Shown here piece by piece: positions 1-5,507 of a stretch of 5,616 bases of DNA. Where the stretch lies: assembly GCA_949286405.1 (NCBI GenBank), contig CASECH010000190.1, forward strand, positions 1-5,616. The letters run 5' to 3'. How positions within the stretch are numbered: the stretch's first letter is position 1; each line of letters starts with the position of its first letter. A program made the position numbers and the translations under genes. The stretch comes from an uncultured bacterium. Its GTDB lineage: Bacteria; Cyanobacteriota; Vampirovibrionia; Gastranaerophilales; Gastranaerophilaceae. The notes under the pieces were generated by a model. That model had not been told where the DNA came from, did no database searches, and worked only from the letters and a program-made list of their open reading frames with translations.

Positions 1-459
1 GAAACAGATGAAATGATTAACAAAAAGGCAAAAGCTATTTTAGCTGGCGGTTTAATTCCTATCATCTGTTGTGGTGAAACACTAGAACAAAGAGAAGCAG
101 GTGTTACTGATGCTCATATTGCATCTCAAATCAAAGCTGCATTAGAAGGAATTTCATCAGAAGATGTTGCAAAATCAGTTATTGCTTATGAACCAATTTG
201 GGCTATTGGAACCGGCAAAACTTGTGATGCTGATGAAGCAAACAGAGTTATCGCTATGATTAGAAATGTTGTTAAAGAAGTTGCAGGAGCTCAAGCAGCT
301 GATGCTATCAGAATTCTTTACGGTGGATCTGTAAAACCTTCAACTATCGAAGAACAAATGTCTAAATCAGATATCGACGGTGCTTTAATCGGTGGTGCTT
401 CATTGAAAGCAGACAGCTTAAATGAAATTATTGAAAAAACTATGAAACTTATGAAATAG
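1..459 (+). CDS. tpiA: Triosephosphate isomerase, C-terminal part (5' end outside window)
   Basis: This glycolytic enzyme interconverts dihydroxyacetone phosphate and glyceraldehyde 3-phosphate in the cytoplasm. The reading frame is open from base 1 (first residues ETDEM), so the ATG at 13 is an internal methionine and not the start. About 152 of the usual roughly 250 residues are visible. The segment opens with the conserved ETDE stretch, followed by CGETLEQREAG (visible residues 24-34) and the family signature AYEPIWAIGTGK (62-73). The catalytic glutamate is the E of YEP (codon 190-192), and the residues after it form the flexible active-site lid. The phosphate-binding motifs YGGSV (107-111) and GALIGGAS come later. 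The catalytic Lys and His lie upstream of the window. The gene ends in TAG and is closed by an intrinsic terminator 25 nt later, so it is transcriptionally separate from the lipid cluster. Identification is secure. Confidence 0.97.
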   Translation, partial: ETDEMINKKAKAILAGGLIPIICCGETLEQREAGVTDAHIASQIKAALEGISSEDVAKSVIAYEPIWAIGTGKTCDADEANRVIAMIRNVVKEVAGAQAADAIRILYGGSVKPSTIEEQMSKSDIDGALIGGASLKADSLNEIIEKTMKLMK

Positions 460-484
460 TTTTTAAATGAAATGACAAAAAATT

Positions 485-519
485 AAACGGCAAGATTCCA
501 TATTAATCTTGCCGTTTTT
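485..519 (+). terminator. Intrinsic terminator of tpiA
   Basis: A perfect 13-bp stem pairs 485-497 (AAACGGCAAGATT) with 505-517 (AATCTTGCCGTTT) around a 7-nt loop. The run of five T (515-519) includes the last stem bases. It lies 25 nt after the tpiA stop codon, and the GC-rich core of the stem stands out from the AT-rich surroundings. Confidence 0.9.
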
Positions 520-520
520 G

Positions 521-545
521 TATAACATATGTTATAAGCTTATAA
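521..545. repeat. Two overlapping perfect palindromes
   Basis: Positions 521-536 read TATAACATATGTTATA, a 16-bp perfect palindrome. It overlaps a second 14-bp perfect palindrome, TTATAAGCTTATAA, at 532-545. They begin directly after the tpiA terminator. The half-site ATAACAT/ATGTTAT recurs at 806-826 next to the downstream promoter, so this may be a protein-binding site, or the edge of the intergenic segment. AT-rich DNA produces short palindromes by chance, so function is unproven. Confidence 0.45.
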
Positions 546-576
546 AATACTATTAATAATAAATTAATACATAAAT

Positions 577-798
577 TTAGAAAATTTTATTCAATATTTT
601 TAATATGGAACTTTTTGTGGAAAAAGTTCCGCAAAACCACCCACACGTTGCATTCGCTAATAATTTGTAATGGCTCAACATCAATCGGCTTAACTCGCTA
701 TCGCTCAAACAAAAGCCTCTTTGAAATTTGTTTCGCCAACAATTATTGCTCATTTCACTATCGTGGGAATTTATAATTCTATATCTTATGAAGCTCTA
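577..798 (-). other. Intergenic element with an open minus-strand frame; possible dispersed repeat or gene relic
   Basis: This accounts for most of the 438-bp gap between tpiA and the next gene. By eye, 600-780 is richer in GC than its flanks. On the minus strand a frame stays open from the stop at 798-796 down to the stop at 579-577. Its only plausible ATG is at 753, giving 58 codons (beginning MSNNCWRNKF, with LSDSELSRLM further on). No Shine-Dalgarno precedes that ATG, and the reading crosses a perfect hairpin (607-630), so I do not call it a gene. The words ATGGCTCAA (670), ATCGCTCAA (700) and ATTGCTCAT (745) on the + strand are near-repeats. The impression is of a mobile or dispersed intergenic repeat, or a decayed coding fragment. 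I cannot name a family. Confidence 0.35.
607..630. repeat. Perfect 10-bp inverted repeat with a 4-nt loop
   Basis: The arm GGAACTTTTT (607-616) and its exact complement AAAAAGTTCC (621-630) are separated by GTGG. This forms a strong hairpin on either strand. No T-run follows it on the + strand, and on the minus strand the following bases are only mixed A/T (ATATTAAAAA), so it is not a typical intrinsic terminator. It sits at one end of the GC-richer intergenic segment, as a terminal hairpin of a small repeat element might. Confidence 0.6.
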
Positions 799-805
799 TT
801 TAGTA

Positions 806-826
806 AATAACATATATTATGTTATT
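806..826. promoter_or_regulatory. Inverted repeat just upstream of the -35 box; candidate operator
   Basis: AATAACAT (806-813) is followed after 5 nt by its exact complement ATGTTATT (819-826). It ends 3 nt before the -35 hexamer of the consensus promoter, where a transcription factor dimer could act. The same half-sites without the spacer make up the palindrome at 521-536. I recognise no specific regulator; it does not resemble the FapR or FabT sites I know. Confidence 0.4.
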
Positions 827-829
827 AAA

Positions 830-859
830 TTGACAATATATATGCTTTTATTTTATAAT
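830..859 (+). promoter_or_regulatory. Sigma-70-type promoter for the small-ORF/yceD/rpmF transcript
   Basis: The -35 hexamer TTGACA (830-835) and -10 hexamer TATAAT (854-859) both match the consensus in full, with 18-bp spacing. Transcription would start near 866, leaving a leader of about 30 nt before the ATG at 898. Two full-consensus boxes at good spacing suggest strong transcription, which fits an operon containing a ribosomal protein gene. Confidence 0.8.
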
Positions 860-897
860 TCTTAATACTTGATGTTATTAGAAAAAAGGAGTGCGAC

Positions 898-1146
898 ATG
901 GCACAACAGTTTAATGCTCAAAACATAAAAAAAAGATATTCAGTACTTGTATTTCTAAAGGGTTCAACTGCTCCTTTAGTTATGTATGTTGAAAATCCTG
1001 AAGAATTATATGCAGAACTTCAACAAGCTATGAAAAGTTCATCAGCAGTAGTTCTTGAAAAAGAAACACAAGGACCGTTGAAAAAAGTTTCATTTGTTTC
1101 AAACCAAATAGCAGCAGTAGCCATTCAAGAAGAACAGTATGTATAA
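898..1146 (+). CDS. Unidentified small protein, 82 aa, first gene of the yceD-rpmF operon
   Basis: I do not recognise this protein. The ATG at 898 has a good Shine-Dalgarno, AAGGAG (886-891), 6 nt upstream, and lies behind a consensus promoter, so it is very likely translated. The sequence suggests a compact alpha/beta domain: strands around YSVLVFLKG (14-22) and APLVMYVE (25-32), a helix around PEELYAELQQAMK (34-46), then strands around AVVLEKET and VSFVSNQIAAVAIQEE near the C-terminus. It has no cysteine, signal peptide or membrane segment and should be cytosolic. Its last codons overlap the start of the YceD gene by 8 nt, implying translational coupling and perhaps a shared role in ribosome assembly or its control. 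That role is inferred from position only. Confidence 0.8.
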   Translation: MAQQFNAQNIKKRYSVLVFLKGSTAPLVMYVENPEELYAELQQAMKSSSAVVLEKETQGPLKKVSFVSNQIAAVAIQEEQYV

Positions 1147-1630
1147 AATAAGTATAGATGAACTTGAAAATTCCGCTGAAAAAACGCTTTATTGCGATTT
1201 TGAGCAAGAAATAAAAGAGGTTAATTCAATAGGCCCAATCAAAGCTGATTTGACAGTCACTTCTCTTGGAGAATTTATAGAAGTCAAAGGCAACGTAAAA
1301 GGTGTTGTAAAACTGGAATGTGATTTGTGCTTGAAAGAGTTTAATTATAATCTTGATTTTGATATCGAAGAATTATACGCAAAACATTCTCTAATGTCGG
1401 AATATGGTCAAGAAATAGAACTTAAAGACGGGCAGTTTGTAACCGACTTAGACGGTGCAGATGAGATTGACATTTATGACTTATTGTATCAATCTGTAAT
1501 ATTAAATATACCAAATAAAAAAGTTTGTGGTATAAATTGTAATGGGGATAAATTTTTAAAAGAAGAAAATTTATCTGATCCGCGGCTAGAAGTTTTCAAA
1601 AATATCAAAATTGAGAACGACAAAAATTGA
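1139..1630 (+). CDS. yceD: YceD/DUF177 family protein (23S rRNA accumulation protein)
   Basis: This 163-aa protein matches the DUF177/YceD family, whose members sit next to rpmF in many bacteria and are linked to accumulation of 23S rRNA and the large ribosomal subunit. Visible signs are the beta-rich stretch ending in a CDLC pair (Cys61, Cys64), the acidic segment around EIDIYDLLYQSVILNIP (109-125), the second cysteine pair KVCGINC (Cys130, Cys134), and the closing DPRLEVFKNIK motif (147-157). The four cysteines could bind a metal, though that is inference. The start at 1139 lies inside the end of the preceding gene (8-nt overlap) and has only a weak purine-rich site upstream, so translation probably depends on coupling. 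rpmF follows after 40 nt. The gene symbol follows E. coli naming. Confidence 0.9.
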   Translation: MYKISIDELENSAEKTLYCDFEQEIKEVNSIGPIKADLTVTSLGEFIEVKGNVKGVVKLECDLCLKEFNYNLDFDIEELYAKHSLMSEYGQEIELKDGQFVTDLDGADEIDIYDLLYQSVILNIPNKKVCGINCNGDKFLKEENLSDPRLEVFKNIKIENDKN

Positions 1631-1670
1631 AATATAAGTAGTTAAGTAAAAAAATAAAGGAAAAGAGAAA

Positions 1671-1985
1671 ATGGCAGTACCAAAGAAAAGAACAGGACAT
1701 TCCGCTCAAGGACACAGAAGAAGTAACTGGAAAGCAACAAAACCGGAAACTACAAAATGCCCTAATTGCGGTGCAACTGTACTAACTCACACAGTATGTA
1801 CAGAATGTGGAACTTATAAAGGACAACCTGTAAGTTTAAAAGACAGACAAGAAACAGCAGCAGTAGAAGAAAAGAAAGCTGTAAAAAAATCAGCTAAAAA
1901 AGCAGAAGCTCCAGCTGAAGAAGTAAAAGCTGAAGTTGTAGAAGAAGCTAAAGCTGAAGAAACAGAAGAAAAAACTGAAGAATAA
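1671..1985 (+). CDS. rpmF: 50S ribosomal protein L32 (bL32) with a long charged C-terminal tail
   Basis: L32 is a small zinc-ribbon protein of the large ribosomal subunit. The N-terminus MAVPKKRTGHSAQGHRR is typical, and the zinc ribbon has all four ligands in CPNC (Cys30, Cys33) and CTEC (Cys43, Cys46), followed by the usual GTYKGQPV. Family members normally end near residue 55-60. This one runs to 104 residues: about 45 extra, low in complexity and rich in Glu, Lys, Ala and Val, basic around residues 68-78 and strongly acidic from there to the end. The same frame continues without interruption, and the repetitive GAA/AAA/GCT codons suggest expansion of short units. The site AAAGGAAAAGAG (about 1656-1667) precedes the ATG. 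The core identification is secure; the tail's role is unknown. Confidence 0.96.
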   Translation: MAVPKKRTGHSAQGHRRSNWKATKPETTKCPNCGATVLTHTVCTECGTYKGQPVSLKDRQETAAVEEKKAVKKSAKKAEAPAEEVKAEVVEEAKAEETEEKTEE

Positions 1986-1995
1986 CAAATATCTT

Positions 1996-2044
1996 TTTAA
2001 ATCATCTCGACATATTGTCGAGGTGATTTAAACCAGATTTTTTT
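1996..2044 (+). terminator. Long hairpin between rpmF and plsX; partial terminator or processing site
   Basis: A 17-bp stem with one G-U pair joins 1996-2012 to 2016-2032 around a 3-nt loop. A run of seven T (2038-2044) follows after 5 nt. The offset T-run makes it weaker than a standard intrinsic terminator, so partial readthrough into plsX is plausible. It could instead protect the 3' end of the rpmF message. A TATAAT at 2044-2049 might be a -10 box for plsX, but no credible -35 lies at the right distance. Confidence 0.65.
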
Positions 2045-2068
2045 ATAATAAGACTTTGAGAGGGAAAG

Positions 2069-3127
2069 ATGACAAGAATAGCAATTGATGCAATGGGTGG
2101 CGACCACGCTCCGCACGAGATAGTAGCAGGTGCAGTATGGGCAGCACAAGAATACGGCGTAGCAATTGAGTTGGTTGGGAAACAAGATAGAATTGAGCAA
2201 GAACTTGATAGAATAAGTCAAGAAGGTTTTTATTCTGACTGTGGTAAAGGTGGTAAACAACAGTATCGAATTAAAATAGATACTTCTAAACTTGATATAA
2301 AAATTACCCATGCTAATGAAATTATTGAAATGGGTGAAGCTCCTGGTCAAGCTATTCGTAAGAAGAAAAAATCATCAATTGTTTTAGCTGTCGATGCAGT
2401 AGCTAAAGGAAGTTCTGATGCAGTAGTTGCAGCAGGTTCTACAGGTGCTGCAATGGCATCGAGTTTATTTGGCTTAGGTAGAATTCCTGGTATCGATAGA
2501 CCTGCGATTGCTGTGACATTGCCTACAATTAAAAAACCTATTGTGGTTATTGACGGTGGTGCAAATAGCAACTGCTCTCCTGAAATGTTGTATCAATTTG
2601 CGATTATGGGTTCTACATTTTCTAAAAATGTTTTGGGTATAGAACATCCTCGTGTTGGGGTTTTAAATATCGGAGAAGAAGCTGGTAAAGGTAATGAGTT
2701 AGCACAAGCTACATACAAATTATTGGAAGAACATCAAGAAAAAATTAACTTTGTTGGCAACATTGAAGGAAAAGAAATTTTCTTGAGTGTATGTGATGTT
2801 GTTGTATGTGATGGCTTCGTTGGTAACGTTGCACTTAAAGTTACTGAAGGAACTTCTTCAATGTTGTTTAGAATGTTAAAACAAGAATTTAAAAACGATT
2901 TGGCTGGTAAGATTATCGGGCTGCTTGCTAAACCGTTTATGAAAAGAATTTATACAAAAATTAACTACGAAGAATTTGGTGGAGCTTTATTACTAGGTGT
3001 AAAAGGTATCACAGTAATTTCTCACGGCAGAAGTAAAGCTTACGCTATTAAAAATGCCGTAAGAGTTGCAAAAGACGCCGTAGAATCAGGCGTAAATGAA
3101 AAAATTGCGAAGTTTTATGAGGAATAA
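2069..3127 (+). CDS. plsX: Phosphate acyltransferase PlsX
   Basis: PlsX converts acyl-ACP and phosphate to acyl-phosphate, the acyl donor for PlsY in membrane phospholipid synthesis; it is a peripheral membrane enzyme in known cases. The 352-aa product begins with the family hallmark IAIDAMGGDHAPHEIV (4-19). It continues with HANEIIEMGEAPGQAIRKKKKSS (81-103 region), AAGSTGAAMAS (121-131), GIDRPAIAVTLPT (141-153), LNIGEEAGKGNEL (199-211) and CDGFVGNVALK (247-257), all typical. Residues about 50-72 (around FYSDCGKGGKQQ) appear to be an extra stretch, against roughly 330-345 residues in the relatives I recall. The Shine-Dalgarno GAGAGGG (2058-2064) is well placed for the ATG at 2069. fabH starts 4 nt after the stop codon. 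Confidence 0.97.
   Translation: MTRIAIDAMGGDHAPHEIVAGAVWAAQEYGVAIELVGKQDRIEQELDRISQEGFYSDCGKGGKQQYRIKIDTSKLDIKITHANEIIEMGEAPGQAIRKKKKSSIVLAVDAVAKGSSDAVVAAGSTGAAMASSLFGLGRIPGIDRPAIAVTLPTIKKPIVVIDGGANSNCSPEMLYQFAIMGSTFSKNVLGIEHPRVGVLNIGEEAGKGNELAQATYKLLEEHQEKINFVGNIEGKEIFLSVCDVVVCDGFVGNVALKVTEGTSSMLFRMLKQEFKNDLAGKIIGLLAKPFMKRIYTKINYEEFGGALLLGVKGITVISHGRSKAYAIKNAVRVAKDAVESGVNEKIAKFYEE
3119..3124 (+). promoter_or_regulatory. Ribosome binding site that sets the fabH start
   Basis: GAGGAA lies 7 nt before the ATG at 3132, inside the last codons of plsX. It supports 3132 over the in-frame ATG at 3096, which would add 12 residues (beginning MKKLRSFM) not typical of FabH. Confidence 0.7.
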
Positions 3128-3131
3128 ATTG

Positions 3132-4142
3132 ATGACAAATAATGTTATTCCGGTAAGAATTGCCGGTGTTGGATATAGTTTACCTGAAACTGTTATAACA
3201 AACGATGATCTGACTCAATTATATGAAACATCTGATGAATGGATTTATACACGTACTGGTATAAAAGAAAGACGTGTTGTGTCAGGTGAACAAAATGCAA
3301 TTGATTTAGGATTTGAAGCAGCTCAAAGAGCTTTGGAAAAGGCTAAAATGAATCCTGATGATATTGATTTAATTGTTGCTGCTTCATCAGCACCTCCTGA
3401 TTTATATCCTGCGATAGCATGCCACATTCATCAAAGATTGGGTATAAAAGCTCAAATTCCTGCATTTGATATAACAGCAGCATGCTCAGGATTAATTTAT
3501 GGCATGAGTATTGCAAAAGCATATATTGCATCTGGAATGTATAAAAATGTATTGATTGTTGCAACAGATAACAATTCTCGTTTGGTTAACTGGGAAGATA
3601 GAGCTACATCTATTCTTTTTGGAGATGGTGCTGGTGCAATGGTTGTAACTCAAGCTGAAGATGGTATTGATGATATTATCGCTATCGATATTAAAGCTGA
3701 TGGTAATTATGGTAATTTGATTGAACTTTCATTTGATGGAAAGAACTGTCCGTTGGTTGAACAATATGAAGAAAAACCAAAGGGTATTAGAATGAATGGA
3801 CGTGGGGTATATACATTTGTTGCTAAAATCCTTCCTCATTATGTTGAAAATTTAATTACTAATGCAGGGGTAAAAGCTGAGGATATTGATTATTTAATTC
3901 CTCACCAAGCAAATATCAGAATTATTCAAGCCGTACAAGAAAGACTAGGGTATTCTGATGACAAAGTAGTTACTAATATTAAATACTATGGAAATACATC
4001 AGCAGCTTCTATTCCAATAGCTTTGGCTGAAAGTGTTGAAAAAGGTAATGTAAAACTTGGTACTACAGCAGTACTTTGTGGTTTTGGTGCCGGAATGACT
4101 TGGGGTGGTGCTATAGTTAGGCTAAGAGAGGGAATTTGCTAA
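3132..4142 (+). CDS. fabH: 3-oxoacyl-ACP synthase III (KAS III)
   Basis: FabH condenses an acyl-CoA primer, usually acetyl-CoA, with malonyl-ACP to begin fatty-acid synthesis. From the ATG at 3132 the protein has 336 residues, close to the family's 317-330. The N-terminal IAGVGYSLPE (10-19) and the WIYTRTGIKERR motif (37-48) are characteristic. The full catalytic triad is present: Cys118 in TAACSG, His258 in IPHQAN and Asn288 in YYGNTSAAS. LFGDGAGAM (162-170) and the C-terminal CGFGAGMTWG (316-325) also match. The frame opens further upstream to an ATG at 3096, but that would overlap plsX by 32 nt and lacks the well-placed ribosome site. The sequence alone does not settle primer preference (acetyl-CoA or branched acyl-CoA). 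Confidence 0.97.
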   Translation: MTNNVIPVRIAGVGYSLPETVITNDDLTQLYETSDEWIYTRTGIKERRVVSGEQNAIDLGFEAAQRALEKAKMNPDDIDLIVAASSAPPDLYPAIACHIHQRLGIKAQIPAFDITAACSGLIYGMSIAKAYIASGMYKNVLIVATDNNSRLVNWEDRATSILFGDGAGAMVVTQAEDGIDDIIAIDIKADGNYGNLIELSFDGKNCPLVEQYEEKPKGIRMNGRGVYTFVAKILPHYVENLITNAGVKAEDIDYLIPHQANIRIIQAVQERLGYSDDKVVTNIKYYGNTSAASIPIALAESVEKGNVKLGTTAVLCGFGAGMTWGGAIVRLREGIC

Positions 4143-4143
4143 A

Positions 4144-4371
4144 ATGTCTAAAATTGGTGCTGTTAACGGATTTAAGAATCATATTAATAGATTAACTGGA
4201 TTTTCTGAAGTTATCGATTTTGGTAATAAAGAAACAATATCAAGAATAGTTGCCCAATCTAAAAAAACAGTAGCTACAACAACGCCTATGAAAGTTGATT
4301 GTGAATTCTGTAAAGAAAAAGTTGGTTTGTTAACAGATGTTTTTCAAAAACATGCAAATGTAAAAAAATAA
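4144..4371 (+). CDS. Unidentified small protein with a CxxC pair, 75 aa, between fabH and the terminator
   Basis: I do not recognise this protein. It begins 1 nt after the fabH stop codon, with a purine-rich site AGAGGG (4127-4132) 11 nt upstream that also falls within the fabH end, so it is probably co-translated with fabH. The product is basic and soluble, with no membrane segment or signal peptide. It has an N-terminal part of mixed helix character (GFKNHINRLTGFSEVIDFG, 9-27), a Ser/Thr/Lys-rich middle (39-48), and a C-terminal CEFC pair (Cys53, Cys56) followed by a predicted helix containing His70. A single CxxC could be a redox pair or half of a zinc site formed in a dimer. It is the last gene before an intrinsic terminator. 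A real gene is likely from spacing and base use; its function is unknown. Confidence 0.7.
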   Translation: MSKIGAVNGFKNHINRLTGFSEVIDFGNKETISRIVAQSKKTVATTTPMKVDCEFCKEKVGLLTDVFQKHANVKK

Positions 4372-4398
4372 TATAGTTAATATTACGAGAAATAAGAT

Positions 4399-4436
4399 AA
4401 AAAGCAATGATATTCATTTGATTTCATTGCTTTTTT
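4399..4436 (+). terminator. Intrinsic terminator after the plsX-fabH-small-ORF group
   Basis: AAAAAGCAATGA (4399-4410) pairs with TCATTGCTTTTT (4424-4435) around a 13-nt loop, and the right arm ends in six T (4431-4436). It starts 27 nt after the stop codon of the 75-aa gene. Stem and T-run are in the right order for rho-independent termination on the + strand. Confidence 0.85.
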
Positions 4437-4495
4437 ATCTGAAATATTATTCTCCAGATATAAAAATATAAATTTATATATTTAAGCGTAAAATC

Positions 4496-4524
4496 TTTTC
4501 ATTTATACATGTTTGTTATATAAT
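4496..4524 (+). promoter_or_regulatory. Probable promoter for fabD-fabG
   Basis: The -10 hexamer TATAAT (4519-4524) is perfect. The best -35 at 17-bp spacing is TTTTCA (4496-4501), matching the consensus TTGACA at four positions. Transcription would start near 4531, leaving a leader of about 25 nt to the ATG at 4557. Its place just after a terminator supports a separate transcript for fabD onwards. Confidence 0.6.
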
Positions 4525-4543
4525 CATCCTATAGTTATAAGAT

Positions 4544-4549
4544 GAGGGA
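4544..4549 (+). promoter_or_regulatory. Ribosome binding site that sets the fabD start
   Basis: GAGGGA lies 7 nt before the ATG at 4557. The in-frame ATG at 4542 overlaps this site, has no ribosome site of its own, and would sit only about 11 nt from the predicted transcription start. Start 4557 also gives the usual FabD N-terminus, MTKKIAFLFPGQGSQ. Confidence 0.7.
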
Positions 4550-4556
4550 TGTGTTT

Positions 4557-5507
4557 ATGACAAAAAAAATTGCATTTCTTTTTCCAGGACAAGGTTCACA
4601 ATCTGTTGGTATGGGAAAAGATTTATACGAAAATTATGAGAGTGCAAAAAACATATTTGATTCAGCTGATAAAATTTTAGGAAAATCAGTTACATCATTG
4701 TGTTTTGAAGGACCAGAAGATGCTTTGAAACAGACAGTAAATACTCAGCCTTGTATTGTTACAATGTCAATAGCAGCTTTAGAAGCTTTAAAATCTCAAT
4801 TAGATATACAACCTGATTATGTTGCAGGTCACAGTTTGGGTGAATATTGTGCGATGTATTCAGCTGGTGTGCTATCTTTAGAAAACGCATTAAAAGCTAT
4901 ACAAAAAAGAGCTGATTTAATGGGAGCTACTAAAGGCGGTGCTATGGGTGCTATATTAAATGCATCAGAAGAAGCACTTAAAGAATCTTTAGAAGAAGCA
5001 TCAAAAATTGGTTATGTAGATGTAGCAAACTATAATTCTCCAGCTCAAGTGGTAATAACTGGTGATGAAGCAGCTGTTGCAAAAGCAGGTGAATTAGTTC
5101 TGGCTAAAGGTGCAAGAAGATTTGTACCTCTAGCAGTATCAGGAGCATTCCATTCTAAATTCATGGAAAATGCAGGAAAAGAATTCGCAAACTTTGTTGC
5201 TGATTTAGATATTAACAATGCATCTGTTCCTGTTGTTACAAATGTAGATGCTACTGCTACTGTAGATGCTGCAGATTTTAGAGAAAAGATGCCAAAACAA
5301 ATTTATTCTTCTGTTCATTGGACACAAACCATTCAAAAAATGGCAGAAGATGGAGTTGAAATTTTCATCGAAGTTGGACCTGGAAAAGTCCTTGCAGGTT
5401 TGAATAAGAAAATAGTTCCTGAAGCTAAAGTCTTTAACATTTTTGATAAAGCTTCATTAGATTGTACTTTGGAAGGTTTAAAGGAGATATTATGTCTGAA
5501 AAATTAG
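4557..5507 (+). CDS. fabD: Malonyl-CoA:ACP transacylase
   Basis: FabD moves malonyl from CoA to acyl carrier protein, supplying the extender unit used by FabH and later condensing enzymes. From the ATG at 4557 it has 316 residues, close to the family's roughly 310. The oxyanion-hole motif FPGQGSQ (9-15), the nucleophile motif GHSLGE with Ser93, Arg118 in QKRAD (malonyl carboxylate binding), the YNSP turn (159-162), the catalytic His199 in GAFHSKFM and the C-terminal EVGPGKVL (272-279) are all present, so the enzyme should be active. It lies behind its own predicted promoter and overlaps fabG by 16 nt, which points to coupled translation of the two. Confidence 0.97.
   Translation: MTKKIAFLFPGQGSQSVGMGKDLYENYESAKNIFDSADKILGKSVTSLCFEGPEDALKQTVNTQPCIVTMSIAALEALKSQLDIQPDYVAGHSLGEYCAMYSAGVLSLENALKAIQKRADLMGATKGGAMGAILNASEEALKESLEEASKIGYVDVANYNSPAQVVITGDEAAVAKAGELVLAKGARRFVPLAVSGAFHSKFMENAGKEFANFVADLDINNASVPVVTNVDATATVDAADFREKMPKQIYSSVHWTQTIQKMAEDGVEIFIEVGPGKVLAGLNKKIVPEAKVFNIFDKASLDCTLEGLKEILCLKN

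Noticed and set aside
577..753. 58-codon minus-strand ORF as a real gene
   Set aside because: No ribosome site precedes the ATG at 753 and no promoter is evident; it is kept only as part of a possible repeat or relic.
1997..2350. 117-codon open frame on the minus strand over the start of plsX
   Set aside because: It lies antisense to the well-supported plsX gene, runs into the rpmF-plsX hairpin, and shows no recognisable protein features.
2347..2571. 74-codon open frame on the minus strand inside plsX
   Set aside because: It is an antisense shadow of conserved PlsX motifs.
3343..3564. 73-codon open frame on the minus strand inside fabH
   Set aside because: It is antisense to the FabH active-site region, and its composition is explained by the + strand codons.
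4466..4479. 14-bp palindrome ATATAAATTTATAT upstream of fabD
   Set aside because: It is made only of A and T in very AT-rich DNA, so chance is a sufficient explanation, and it does not share the ATAACAT half-site.
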